From assembly GCF_900103325.1 (NCBI RefSeq), contig NZ_FMXM01000019.1:1-64000 (forward strand): a stretch of 64,000 nt of DNA. The letters run 5' to 3'. The notes below the pieces were generated by a model. It was not told the origin of the DNA. It saw only the letters and a program-made list of their open reading frames with translations, and did no database searches. The DNA is from Mesorhizobium qingshengii (GTDB taxonomy: Bacteria > Pseudomonadota > Alphaproteobacteria > Rhizobiales > Rhizobiaceae). This document shows, in pieces, positions 51,538-60,540 of this stretch (the first letter of the stretch is position 1; each line of letters begins with the position of its first letter). Both the position numbers and the translations under genes were made by a program.

Positions 51538-54087
51538 TTAAAACAAGTCCCGACGTGGATTGGCTTCTTCCCAGACCCCCCTGGCCGCCTCGACCAGTTG
51601 AGTGTCCAGCGAACCGGATGCAGGGATCTTCGCCTTGAGTTCCTGGCGCAGCTGTTTCAATGCCGCCGTTTTCGGCTTCGCCCCGAATTTTGCCAGGCTC
51701 GTCGAGGCGCCCGGGAGTTCCTTGCGGAGATCGAGGGCGACGGCGAATGCAAGGAAGCGCACGGCAGTGGCTTGATCGGCCTTGTCCCCCTTTGCCATTT
51801 CGAGGGCCGCGCGATCATAGGCACCGGAATGATCGCCTCGCGAGGTTGCAAGTTCAAACAGCCTTTGTGCTTCGGCGAGGTTCTGCTCCACGCCTACCCC
51901 GTCCCGATACATGCGCCCCAGGCTGGCCGGAGCATACGGCTGACCAAGATCGATGGCCTTCTGGAAAAGGGCCAGAGCCGTCTTCGGGTCCTTCTCGACG
52001 CCCTGGCCGCTGAGATAATTACGGCCGAGCAGGTTCATCGAATACATGTCCTGCCGCTGGACACCGGCCTGCAGGAAGGCAACGGCGCGGGCCGGATCGG
52101 CGGTCACGCCATTGCGACCCTCGGTGAAGATGGCGGCAAGCTCGTTCATGGCATAGGTGTGCCCCATTGCCGCCGCCTTGAGTAGCAGGTCGAGACCACC
52201 GTCGGTATCGCGCTTAACGTCGTAGCCGTTGAACAAGGCGCGACCCCACGCCATCATGCCGTAGGGATCGCCCTTGGCGGCTGCGGCCTTGTAAAGCGCG
52301 TTGGCCTGCGTGCGGTCTATGGGCATACCGGTTCCGGTCGCATACATGTAGCCGAGTTCGAACACGGCGCGCACGTGCCCTTTTTTGGCGGCGTCCTCTA
52401 TGGCTGTCCTGGCTTCCGCGACCTTGCCGGACGCAAGCAGCGCGCGTCCGAGTTCGTAACGGAAGCGCGGCACATCCGGATAAGCCTTCACCGCCGCCTG
52501 GCAGACATCCACGGCGCTGGCGCCGATTTCATTCGGCAGCAGGCCGGGAACGACGCCTTGCAGGTCGAGAGGTTCGCCGGCAGCCTGGTCGCACGGATCG
52601 ACGCTTGGCGACAGCTTCATGGTGGCGGGCTTGGACGAGCTGCTGTCGGCCCGGATCTCGAAGCCGACCTCGACCGGCTTGGCGGCACCGATCTGGGGTT
52701 CGTAGCGCAAATTGTCGACCTCATCCGCCATCAGGCTCGACTCCGGCGACAAGGCACGATCCGGCAGGGACAGCGTTCCCGTTGCCGGATAGCTCGCGAG
52801 TTTCAGGCTGACGGAGGGATCCTTTGTGGGGAAATCCAGCTTCAGCGGAACCGGGCCTACTCCGACCGGGACGCTGATCTCGCGGTTTTCGATCGCCTCG
52901 GCGGCGCCGGTGATATGGATGCCGCGCTCCAGGACCTGTTGCTTCTGCTCGGCCTCGAGCGAGGCCACAATCTGTTCACCCTGAGCGCCTTCGCCGCTCT
53001 TGACGCGGAACACCAGGATGCCTTGGGTTTGGCCGCCCCAATTGTCATGCGTGGCATAGGCCAGCATATCCACCTCGTCCTGCGCGGCGCCCCCCTTGGG
53101 CACATCCATCTGCAGACGCGGCAGGTCCTTGCCCTGGATCTGCTCGCCAACCTCGACAGGCTTGCCGTCCAGCATCAGGCGTCCGAGCGCCGGCGGCCTT
53201 TCGATGCTGACGGTTATGCCTCCGCCGTCGACGTCGACCGGTTCCGGCAGATCCAGGGCGACCGGGCCGACGCCGGACGGCACGACCTTCTCCAGGACCG
53301 GCGGCAGCGAGGGCCGGCTGGCGCGGCGCATGAGGACGACTTCGTCGATGAGCGAGGAGTTTTCCCACGGAACCTGCTTGCCGTCGGTGGCGTCGACCAC
53401 ATCGCGGCGCACCGCGGCCATGACCGTGCGTATCTCCTGGTTCGGAGCCAGGGCGCGGCGGGAGAAGGCGGATGAGAAGGGGCTGAGATCACCCGCTCCG
53501 TCATAGGCAACCGCGCCCGGCTCGGTGGCGAAGGCAATCAGCGTGTTCAGCGAGCTTTTGACCTGCGCAAGGCCGGTGTTGCCCGCGGCGATCAACTGGT
53601 CCCTCAGCCAATAGTCCTTGCGCGGAAACGGATTGTTGCGGCAGGCATCGAGGATGATCACCTGGATCTTCGATTTCGAGCGCAACTGCTCGAGCACATC
53701 GTCCAGCTTGACCGCCTGGACCTCTATGTCTGCCGCATTCTTCAGCGAGGCATCCACGGGGATCAGGAAATTTTCGCCACCGATCTGAAAGCCATGACCT
53801 GAATAGTAGACGACGGCTAGATCGGCACCGTCCGCCGCCGCGAGGTAGTTGCGGAACTGCTCCTCGAACTGCAGTTTCGTGAGATCCTTGGCGACGAACA
53901 CTTCGAAACCGGCCAGCCGAAACGTCCTGGATACGTCCTCGGCATCCTTGTCCGGATTCTTGAGGGCAGGGATTTCCCGGTACTCGGAATTGCCGATCAC
54001 CAGGGCGACCCTTCGATCGGCCGACGCATCAAACGTCGTAAAGGCCACGACGAGAACGACCGCAATGAATCCGCAAAGTCGGAGCAT
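51538..54087 (-). CDS. Exported caspase-like (C14) protein with beta-sandwich and Sel1 repeats
   Basis: 849 residues. The signal peptide is about 1-23. The caspase domain has VALVIGNSEY, His98 in YYSGHGFQ and Cys149 in ILDACRNNP. Two tandem cadherin/Ig-like beta-sandwich repeats follow at about 265-370 and 395-490 (each with VGPV.L.L.P and G.L.L patterns), then about five Sel1 repeats at about 560-760 (AVFELGYMYATGTGMPIDRTQA, LLGRNYLSGQGVEKDPKTA, SLGRMYRDGVGVEQNLAEA). Sel1 arrays bind partner proteins. It is the first gene of the leftward operon with the lipoprotein, YceI-OmpA and second caspase genes. Confidence 0.92.
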   Translation of the reverse strand: MLRLCGFIAVVLVVAFTTFDASADRRVALVIGNSEYREIPALKNPDKDAEDVSRTFRLAGFEVFVAKDLTKLQFEEQFRNYLAAADGADLAVVYYSGHGFQIGGENFLIPVDASLKNAADIEVQAVKLDDVLEQLRSKSKIQVIILDACRNNPFPRKDYWLRDQLIAAGNTGLAQVKSSLNTLIAFATEPGAVAYDGAGDLSPFSSAFSRRALAPNQEIRTVMAAVRRDVVDATDGKQVPWENSSLIDEVVLMRRASRPSLPPVLEKVVPSGVGPVALDLPEPVDVDGGGITVSIERPPALGRLMLDGKPVEVGEQIQGKDLPRLQMDVPKGGAAQDEVDMLAYATHDNWGGQTQGILVFRVKSGEGAQGEQIVASLEAEQKQQVLERGIHITGAAEAIENREISVPVGVGPVPLKLDFPTKDPSVSLKLASYPATGTLSLPDRALSPESSLMADEVDNLRYEPQIGAAKPVEVGFEIRADSSSSKPATMKLSPSVDPCDQAAGEPLDLQGVVPGLLPNEIGASAVDVCQAAVKAYPDVPRFRYELGRALLASGKVAEARTAIEDAAKKGHVRAVFELGYMYATGTGMPIDRTQANALYKAAAAKGDPYGMMAWGRALFNGYDVKRDTDGGLDLLLKAAAMGHTYAMNELAAIFTEGRNGVTADPARAVAFLQAGVQRQDMYSMNLLGRNYLSGQGVEKDPKTALALFQKAIDLGQPYAPASLGRMYRDGVGVEQNLAEAQRLFELATSRGDHSGAYDRAALEMAKGDKADQATAVRFLAFAVALDLRKELPGASTSLAKFGAKPKTAALKQLRQELKAKIPASGSLDTQLVEAARGVWEEANPRRDLF

Positions 54088-54617
54088 GGCAACTGCCTTA
54101 ACCGTCGCTACCTGACGACCACAAGCTCTCAGGTTGCGGCATCAAGGTCTGTTAAAGAGCTCACAATCCGCCGAGACACGAACAGAGTGAAGAGGCCGTC
54201 GCTACAGCGGGCACATTCATCGTCTGAGTGAAGTCTAAAATACCTCAGAGCCGGATCATCCGCAATGAGTGTCAAATGCGCCGGCGCAGCTGTCCGTACC
54301 GACGCACCCGCCAAGCTTCAAATCCAGCGACGGGGGCACCGAAGTTGCCGGTCCTGGTCATGGAATGACCCGTCGGCCGGGCGAGCGGTTCTATGCCGAA
54401 CTGCCGCCTGCACCAAGATCGTCGAAGAAGCTTCCGGGCCGTGCGGAGCAGGCGCTCCTGGAGGAGCGCGCGATACAGGATCCAAATGCCCATCCATCGC
54501 CGCTGGTTCACCGGATCGTCGCAGAAAATACCGTTATCGTCGGTGGTTGTAATTCCAAAGCGTCCACCCAGACCAAAGAAGATGACGAAACCGCAAGGGA
54601 CGTCAGCTTGCTCGAGA
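54088..54617. other. 530-bp intergenic region; nothing recognised
   Basis: It lies between the third caspase gene and the 3' end of the AraC gene, both on the minus strand, so it should contain the promoter of the leftward caspase operon near 54090-54200. A 133-codon plus-strand frame (54269-54670) overlaps the AraC gene, has no good ribosome-binding site and shows no recognisable domain. I do not call it a gene. Confidence 0.5.
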
Positions 54618-55580
54618 TCAACTGGCAACTTCCACTTCCAGAACGTCCCCTTGCCTTCGGCTCCCGTTAGAGCGGCGAGCCGCTCGGTAACGGCCAGGCG
54701 ATAGGCCGTGATGTCGATGGAACAGCTTCGAAAATGCGGCCGCGGTCTCGTAGCCGACCCGGGTCGCAATCCGTGCAATCCCGTCGTCGCTTGTTTCCAG
54801 CAGAAACGCGGCCTCCGACATCCGGCGTGCGATCAGATAACGGTACATGGACTCGCCAACGAGCTTGGTGAAGCGAGCCGAAAACGCCGACCGACCAAGC
54901 CCCACGTTTTGCCCGAGCTCGCCAAGCGTCCAGGACCGATCCGGTCGTTCGTGGATCAACTGAAGTGCCGGTCCTATGTGCGGGTCCGCCATCGCCCCCA
55001 ACCACCCGCCTTCTCCGGGGCCGAGCGACTTGATCCAGCTTCGCAACACCTCGACGAAGAGCACTTCAGTCAGACGTGAGAGCGCGACGCCTTGTCCGGG
55101 ACGCTCGAACGCCGCCTCGCTCACCATTCGTTGCAAGATCGCCTCGAGCCATCCTCCGTCTTCCGTCGGCTTCAGGAGAAGCAGGGGGGGAAGCAATTCC
55201 AAAACGCTACCGCGCGACGGCCGTGCCACAGTGAAATTACCACAGATCATCGTCGCGAGCGGCTGCTCGCCGCCTCCATGACGAACCAGGCCAAGACGCC
55301 CGCCTAATCGATCGATGTCGACAATCTGTACCGGCTCCGTCTGGCTATCCGAGTAAATCACATGGGGCTCGCCACGCGTGACGACAACAAAGTCGCCCTC
55401 GGTCATGTGGAGCTCTCGTCCTTGTTCAAGCGCGAGGGTAGCCGAACCACGGCTGAGATAGTGGAACAGGGCATAGGGGCGCTTTGGCAACGCGAGATTC
55501 CAGGGATGGCCGAGTTCGAAGTGGAACAGCAAGGTTCCGCCAAAACGAACGCTATCGAGCACTTCAGCGAGGATGTCCAT
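54618..55580 (-). CDS. AraC family transcriptional regulator
   Basis: 320 residues; the ATG at 55580 has GGAAAG just upstream, although the frame is open earlier. An N-terminal cupin sensor (FELGHPWNLALPKRPYALFHYL, GDFVVVTRGEPHVIYSDSQ) is followed by a pair of C-terminal helix-turn-helix motifs: WTLGELGQNVGLGRSAFSARF and IARIATRVGYETAAAFSKLF. The cupin form with a His-containing Ala-Leu-Phe-His stretch suggests small-molecule control. It is transcribed divergently from the alpha/beta hydrolase at 55793, its most likely target. Confidence 0.93.
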   Translation of the reverse strand: MDILAEVLDSVRFGGTLLFHFELGHPWNLALPKRPYALFHYLSRGSATLALEQGRELHMTEGDFVVVTRGEPHVIYSDSQTEPVQIVDIDRLGGRLGLVRHGGGEQPLATMICGNFTVARPSRGSVLELLPPLLLLKPTEDGGWLEAILQRMVSEAAFERPGQGVALSRLTEVLFVEVLRSWIKSLGPGEGGWLGAMADPHIGPALQLIHERPDRSWTLGELGQNVGLGRSAFSARFTKLVGESMYRYLIARRMSEAAFLLETSDDGIARIATRVGYETAAAFSKLFHRHHGLSPGRYRAARRSNGSRRQGDVLEVEVAS

Positions 55581-55792
55581 CTTTCCGATGTTAATACGAC
55601 GGACGGTCAGACACAATATTCGGACGATTGAGGCCTAACGTCCAAATGCTCCACGTACTAGTTGATCGCAAGTCAGCCAACCGGTCGCGCGGCAACCATC
55701 ACCCGAACGGCAGATGGGAGAACTGCGACTGTTGCCGACACGCCTGCCCTTCCCCGGACCCGCGTCGTCCGTTATCTCAACAGGAGCAACCA

Positions 55793-56563
55793 ATGCGAAA
55801 TCTTCTACTCTCCGTCGCCACCGTTCTCATGGCCGGAGCAACAGTTGCCGCCCCCGCCCTATCAGCTCAACTGCCTAAAGGGGCGGCGCACAATATCGTG
55901 CTCGTCCACGGCGCTTTTGTCGACCAGACGAGTTGGAAGCCGGTTGCCGATATACTCACGAAGAAGGGCTACAACGTAACGCTCGTCGAAAATCCGCTCA
56001 CGTCGCTCGCCGCGGATGTCGATGCCACCAAACAGGCGCTGGCGAAGCAGGACGGCAAGACCGTTCTGGTCGGCCATTCCTGGGGCGGCGTGGTCATCAC
56101 GCAGGCCGGTGACGATCCCAAGGTCTCGGCGCTGGTCTACGTCTCCGCATTCGCGCCCGACGTGGGTCAATCTCTGGCGACCCTCGCCAAGAGCGGTCCG
56201 GCAACCGAAGGCACCGCGGCGATTCATCCTGATGACAAGGGCAACCTCTACATCGATCCCAAGGTGTTTCCTTCGGCCGTCGCGGCCGACCTTCCCCCGA
56301 AAATCGCCGAGTCCTTGGCAAACCATCAGCTCCCGCTGAACCATACGGCGTTCGAGGCCCCGGTCGATACCGCTGCCTGGCGCGACAAGCCGACGTTCTA
56401 TGTGATCAGCACGAAGGACAAGGTAATCGCTCCCGAGGCCCAGAAGTTTTTCGCAGCCGGGATGAAAGCGCGGACGACGGAGGTCGCTGGCAGCCATGCC
56501 TCACTCGTCGTCCATGCGAAGGAAGTCGCCGCTGTGATTGAAAAGGCCGCGCTCGTGAAGTGA
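55793..56563 (+). CDS. Exported alpha/beta hydrolase
   Basis: 256 residues, AGGAGC before the ATG; longer frames lack the signal peptide. The signal peptide is about 1-25. The catalytic triad is visible as Ser96 in GHSWGG, Asp209 in STKDKVI and His235 in GSHASLV; the oxyanion region is LVHGAF. It resembles periplasmic haloperoxidase- or EstC-like esterases. Substrate unknown. It is divergent from the AraC gene and is followed by a truncated relative. Confidence 0.9.
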   Translation: MRNLLLSVATVLMAGATVAAPALSAQLPKGAAHNIVLVHGAFVDQTSWKPVADILTKKGYNVTLVENPLTSLAADVDATKQALAKQDGKTVLVGHSWGGVVITQAGDDPKVSALVYVSAFAPDVGQSLATLAKSGPATEGTAAIHPDDKGNLYIDPKVFPSAVAADLPPKIAESLANHQLPLNHTAFEAPVDTAAWRDKPTFYVISTKDKVIAPEAQKFFAAGMKARTTEVAGSHASLVVHAKEVAAVIEKAALVK

Positions 56564-57021
56564 CGCTGCCGCTCCCGGCGCTTTCGTGCCGGGAGCGCCC
56601 ACGCGTGGTCAGCGGTTATGGAACACCTCGCGCCGGCGAGGACTACACGGCGCTGGCCAAGACCTATGCGACGGCCGGCATCGTCTTTGACGGCGACGAA
56701 GGACGCCTTTCCGAGGAAGCATTCCTGCGCGATTTCGCCGGCGACCTGCCGGAAGAGAAGGCGAAAATTCTCTATGCAGTCCAGGGGTCGCTCCACAAGG
56801 CTCAACTGACGGGCAAGACGACGCACGCGGCCTGGCGGTCGAAGCCGAGTTTCTATGCCGTATCCACGGAGGACCGGACAATCGATCCGGATCTCGAGCG
56901 GTTCATGGCCAAACGCATGGGAGCGACGACAATCGAGGTGAAGGCGAGCCATTTGTCGCTCATCTCGCATCCGCAAGAGATCACCGACCTGATCCTGGCC
57001 GCCGCGGGCCACGGCAAATAG
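56560..57021 (+). pseudogene. Remnant of a second alpha/beta hydrolase
   Basis: 153 codons from a GTG overlapping the previous stop. The C-terminal half aligns with the gene just upstream: HAAWRSKPSFYAVSTEDRTI against TAAWRDKPTFYVISTKDKVI, and SHLSLISHPQEI against SHASLVVHAKEV. The nucleophile region (GHSWGG) and the signal peptide are missing, and the N-terminal 25 residues are unlike a hydrolase. It is most likely the 3' part of a decayed tandem paralogue. Confidence 0.75.
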
Positions 57022-57296
57022 CGTGGAACGACGACCTGGTCCCCGTCACCAGCCCGTTCCTTCACCCGGAACGTTGAAACCCGCCCGCGTCAAAAAAAGC
57101 ATAGCGCGCAAAGGATCGGTCGATATTTCTCCGCAGCCTGCGCATATCCACTTTCGCGACCGGTCCAAAGTACCGTCATCTTTTCTTCCGCTCTCGCGCG
57201 GACTACGCGTCCCGAGCCCCAACAAGGGCCAGAATTTTGGAGCCATTGCGCGCTTAGTTTTTGCTTGTGAACACACTGGCGGATTGTAGCTTGGCC
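57022..57296. other. 275-bp gap; nothing recognised
   Basis: It separates the hydrolase remnant from the aminotransferase gene. It must contain the promoter of the latter, but no strong consensus, hairpin or gene fragment is visible. Confidence 0.35.
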
Positions 57297-58421
57297 ATGA
57301 GCCCGTCCGACCAAGGTAGTTCGCGAGATGACCTACATCCAGATTCCCACGCCGTGGCCCTGAAAGCCGCAGCTCACATCGAGGCCATGTCTGCCTTCGC
57401 GCTCGCGAATTTCGGCGGCCACGACCGGCCAACCCTTGCTCAGAATGAAAGCGCCTTTCCGCCCAGCCCCAAGGCGATCGCCGCTGGCCAGGACGCGATT
57501 GCCCGTAGCCATCTCTATCCCGACCCGGACTGGACGGCACTGCGCGAGGCGATCGCGCAAGCCCATGGGGTCGAGCGCAACCTGATCTTGTGCGGCGCCG
57601 GTTCAATGGAGCTGATCAGCTGCACCATCGCGGCGTTCGCGGGGCCAGGCGAGGAGGTGCTGGGCACCTCCTATGCCTATAATTTCGTGGCCTCCGCGGC
57701 GGCTCGCACCGGTGCTGTCTATGTCAGGGCCGCGGAACAGGATTTCGCCGTTTCGGTCGACAGCATCCTGGCCACTGTCACCCCGGCAACGCGGGTCGTC
57801 TTCGTCTGCAATCCGGGCAATCCGACCGGCACCCGCATCCGCAACGCCGAACTGCTGCGCTTGCGCGCCGCGTTGCGCGGGAATGTGCTGCTCGTGATCG
57901 ACCAGGCCTATGGCGAGTTCGACGACCAGGACCCACGGCCTGTCTTTGCGCTTGTCGCACGCGGCGATACCGTCGTGCTGCGCACGCTTTCCAAAGCCTA
58001 TGGCCTGGCTGGCGCGCGCGTCGGCTGGGGGCTGTTTCCGCCTTCGGTCGCCGCCGAAGTGCGCAAGATGCAGAACTCCAACCAGGTCACCACCGCAAGC
58101 CTGGCGATGGCGGTCGCGGCGGTGGAGGACGAGGGCTACATGCGCGAAACGGTGGCCCGCACGGCCAGGATTCGCGACCGGTTCGCGCAGGACCTGAGGG
58201 CTGACGGATATGATGTACCGGAAAGCCGGACGAATTTCGTGCTGATCCGCTTCCCCGACGCGGCCGCCGCGGAGGCAGCCGAGAGAGCCTTGCGCGGTGC
58301 CGATATCATTGTGCGCGGCCTGGGCGGTTACGGCCTCACGGACTGTTTGCGCGCGACGGTCGGCCCGCAAGAGACAATGGATCAGGCACTGCGCATACTG
58401 ATCGACATGCACGGCGGATAG
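57297..58421 (+). CDS. PLP-dependent aminotransferase (HisC-like, fold I)
   Basis: 374 residues from the ATG at 57297; a TTG at 57261 is possible. LAQNESAFPPSPKAIAAGQ matches the histidinol-phosphate aminotransferase family opening, with NPGNPTGTRI and the Schiff-base Lys233 in TLSKAYGLAGARVGWG. The active C-terminal Arg region RATVGPQETMDQAL is present. It is probably an amino acid or amine aminotransferase rather than the biosynthetic HisC, because it pairs with the PuuE-like gene 33 bp downstream. Confidence 0.9.
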   Translation: MSPSDQGSSRDDLHPDSHAVALKAAAHIEAMSAFALANFGGHDRPTLAQNESAFPPSPKAIAAGQDAIARSHLYPDPDWTALREAIAQAHGVERNLILCGAGSMELISCTIAAFAGPGEEVLGTSYAYNFVASAAARTGAVYVRAAEQDFAVSVDSILATVTPATRVVFVCNPGNPTGTRIRNAELLRLRAALRGNVLLVIDQAYGEFDDQDPRPVFALVARGDTVVLRTLSKAYGLAGARVGWGLFPPSVAAEVRKMQNSNQVTTASLAMAVAAVEDEGYMRETVARTARIRDRFAQDLRADGYDVPESRTNFVLIRFPDAAAAEAAERALRGADIIVRGLGGYGLTDCLRATVGPQETMDQALRILIDMHGG

Positions 58422-58454
58422 TTTTGGCGACCGCATTCGAGGGAGCGTTGAGAG

Positions 58455-59360
58455 ATGCCATACCTGCCCACCCGTGACTTCATCGGCTATGGCGACAAGC
58501 CACCTTCGGCCGCGTGGCCCGGTGGCGCCAAACTGGCGCTCAACATCGTCGTCAACTACGAGGAAGGCGCCGAGTACAGCATCGGCGAAGGCGACGGCGT
58601 CTCCGAGGCGATCCTGTCGGACCTTGCCGTGTCGCCAGCGGTGCCGGGCCTGCGCAACCGCAATATGGAATCGCTCTACGAATACGGCTCACGCGTCGGC
58701 GTCTGGCGGCTGTTGTCACTGTTCCAGGACAAGGAGATCATCCCGACATTCTACGTCGTGGGACGGGCGCTGGAGCTCAATCCGGAAGCGGGCAAGGCGA
58801 TCGCGGCGCTCGGCAGCGATGTCGTCTGCCATGGCTGGCGCTGGATCGACTACGCACCGCTAAGCGAGGACGAGGAACGCCAGCACATCGCGATGACCTT
58901 TGACACAGTCCAGCGGCTGACCGGCATTCGCCCGCTCGGCTGGTACACCGGTCGGCCCAGCCTCAACACGCGCCGGCTGGTGGCGGAGCATGGTGGCTTC
59001 CTGTTCGATTGCGACGACTACAATGACGACCTGCCCTACTTCGTCGAGGTCGGCCCAAAGCGGCATCTGGTCGTGCCGCACAGTTTCGACAACAATGACA
59101 GCCGGTTCTCGCGTGGCTCCGGGCTGGAGACCGGCAGCCAGTTCTTCGAATATGTCAGCGATGGGGTGGATTGGCTTCTGGCCGAAGGCGAGCGGACGCA
59201 GCGCATGATGACGGTATCGCTGCACTGCCGGCTTGCGGCCAGGCCGGGCCGCATCGTCGGGCTCGCCCGCTTCCTCGACAAGATCAAGGCCAATCCCGAC
59301 ATCTGGATCTGCCGCCGCTCCGACCTTGCGCAGCATTGGCTGGACCGATTCGGCGGCTGA
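58455..59360 (+). CDS. Polysaccharide deacetylase-fold amidohydrolase, PuuE (allantoinase)-like
   Basis: 301 residues. NIVVNYEEGAEYSIGEGDGVSEA is the PuuE-type opening, where chitin deacetylases have TFDDG. CHGWRWIDYAPLSEDEER gives the metal His equivalent, and VSLHCRLAARPGRI the later His. Members of this group include uric acid-pathway allantoinase without the classical amidohydrolase fold. The substrate is uncertain; a cyclic ureide or N-acylated amine is plausible given the adjacent aminotransferase. No nearby uricase or allantoicase is present to confirm purine degradation. Confidence 0.88.
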   Translation: MPYLPTRDFIGYGDKPPSAAWPGGAKLALNIVVNYEEGAEYSIGEGDGVSEAILSDLAVSPAVPGLRNRNMESLYEYGSRVGVWRLLSLFQDKEIIPTFYVVGRALELNPEAGKAIAALGSDVVCHGWRWIDYAPLSEDEERQHIAMTFDTVQRLTGIRPLGWYTGRPSLNTRRLVAEHGGFLFDCDDYNDDLPYFVEVGPKRHLVVPHSFDNNDSRFSRGSGLETGSQFFEYVSDGVDWLLAEGERTQRMMTVSLHCRLAARPGRIVGLARFLDKIKANPDIWICRRSDLAQHWLDRFGG

Positions 59361-59433
59361 GGAGTCATCGGCGGCACCTGAGCAGTTCACCGTTTCACGG
59401 AAACGGCAAACCCCTCTAACTCTTTGTTTTGAC

Positions 59434-59501
59434 GCAATTCCCATGGGAAAGCGCTGTGCGCTTTTCCCAGGAAAACCGTTTCACACTTTTCCTGGAATTG
59501 C
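59434..59501. repeat. Rhizobial REP-like nested palindrome between convergent genes
   Basis: GCAATTCC (59434-59441) and GGAATTGC (59494-59501) form an outer inverted repeat. Inside it, GGGAAAGCGC pairs with GCGCTTTTCCC (59445-59468), and TTTTCCCAGGAAAA (59462-59475) is itself a palindrome. This resembles short intergenic repeats seen at many sites in Mesorhizobium and related genomes. It sits between the 3' ends of convergent genes, where it may end transcription or protect mRNA. Only one copy was noticed here. Confidence 0.6.
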
Positions 59502-59523
59502 TCTGGCCGCCGGTGAAACACTC

Positions 59524-60426
59524 CTACTTGTTCGGCACCTCGTAGACCTTGCCGTGCCAGGGCGCTGCGTCGATCTGGTCGAGCGCCATCACGTAGAGCA
59601 CCTTCTCGTCCGGCCCGAAAGCGAAGTTCGGCATGGATGGTGACGGCACCGAAAGCGTGCGCAGCAGCTTGGCATCCTTGTCGACGACGATGATCTTGCC
59701 GGGCGCATCGAGCGAGCGCGGGCTCTGGCCGATGTACATCTCGCCGGCCCTGTCCATCTTGATGCCGTCAGGCCAGATGTGCGGCTGGTTGGGGAACAGA
59801 TCGTCGAGGCGCAGGAAGACGCGGCGGTTGCTCAGGCTGTGGTCGGGCTGGACGTCGAACTCGATGATCCTGTTGTCCTCGGTCTCGACCAGATAGAGGA
59901 TCTTGGCGTCGTTCGACATGACCAAGCCGTTGGCATTGTGCAGGTCACCGGCAACCTTCTTCACGCTGCCGTCCTTGCCGATATAGTAGGCCGAGGCGTC
60001 GATCAGCGGACCGCCCTTGCCGGAACCGGTGAAATAGGTGCCGCCATCCTTGTCGGGTGCGAAGTCGTTCGGGCCGCTGAATGGCTTGCCATCCGTGTCC
60101 TTGTCGTAGGCCGGCAGCGTCTTGCCGTCGGCCGAGATGCGACCGATCGTGTTGCTGTCGTAGCAAGTGACGAGGAACTCGCCGGCCGTAGTGGGCAGCA
60201 CGGCCGAAGGGCCGCAACCGTCCATCTTCCAGAAGATCTCGTTCTTCTTGCCGTCCCATACGGTCACCGTGCCGCGGCCGTATTCGACGTAGAAGAGCTT
60301 GTCCTGGTACCAGATCGGACCTTCGGCGAACCACGCGTCGTCATTGATAACCTTGACGTCTCCGGCGTGCGCGGAGGATGTGAGGACCAGGGCAAACATG
60401 GTGCCCAGCAGATGCCGTTTGATCAT
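59524..60426 (-). CDS. SMP-30/gluconolactonase-like exported protein
   Basis: 300 residues; AGGGG lies before the ATG. The signal peptide is MIKRHLLGTMFALVLTSSAHA. SMP-30 beta-propeller ligands are visible: Glu35 in WFAEGPIWY, Asn in GPNDFAPDKDG, Asn in NANGLVMSNDAK, Asp in WPDGIKMDRAGEM. The family hydrolyses sugar or other lactones using a divalent metal. Secretion to the periplasm and the neighbouring oxidoreductase suggest a role in uptake-linked degradation. Substrate not identifiable. Confidence 0.88.
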   Translation of the reverse strand: MIKRHLLGTMFALVLTSSAHAGDVKVINDDAWFAEGPIWYQDKLFYVEYGRGTVTVWDGKKNEIFWKMDGCGPSAVLPTTAGEFLVTCYDSNTIGRISADGKTLPAYDKDTDGKPFSGPNDFAPDKDGGTYFTGSGKGGPLIDASAYYIGKDGSVKKVAGDLHNANGLVMSNDAKILYLVETEDNRIIEFDVQPDHSLSNRRVFLRLDDLFPNQPHIWPDGIKMDRAGEMYIGQSPRSLDAPGKIIVVDKDAKLLRTLSVPSPSMPNFAFGPDEKVLYVMALDQIDAAPWHGKVYEVPNK

Positions 60427-60540
60427 GCAATTCCCCTTTTTTCAGGCAGATGAACTCTTCCCCGCATCAGGTTCGCTGGCGTTACCCGCCAGCGTCGATG
60501 GTTCTGTCGGTCGGCACGCCGATCACCAGAGGGTCCAGAC

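Noticed and set aside
54269-54670. 133-codon plus-strand frame in the gap before the AraC gene
   Set aside because: It overlaps the AraC coding region, lacks a ribosome-binding site and shows no family resemblance.
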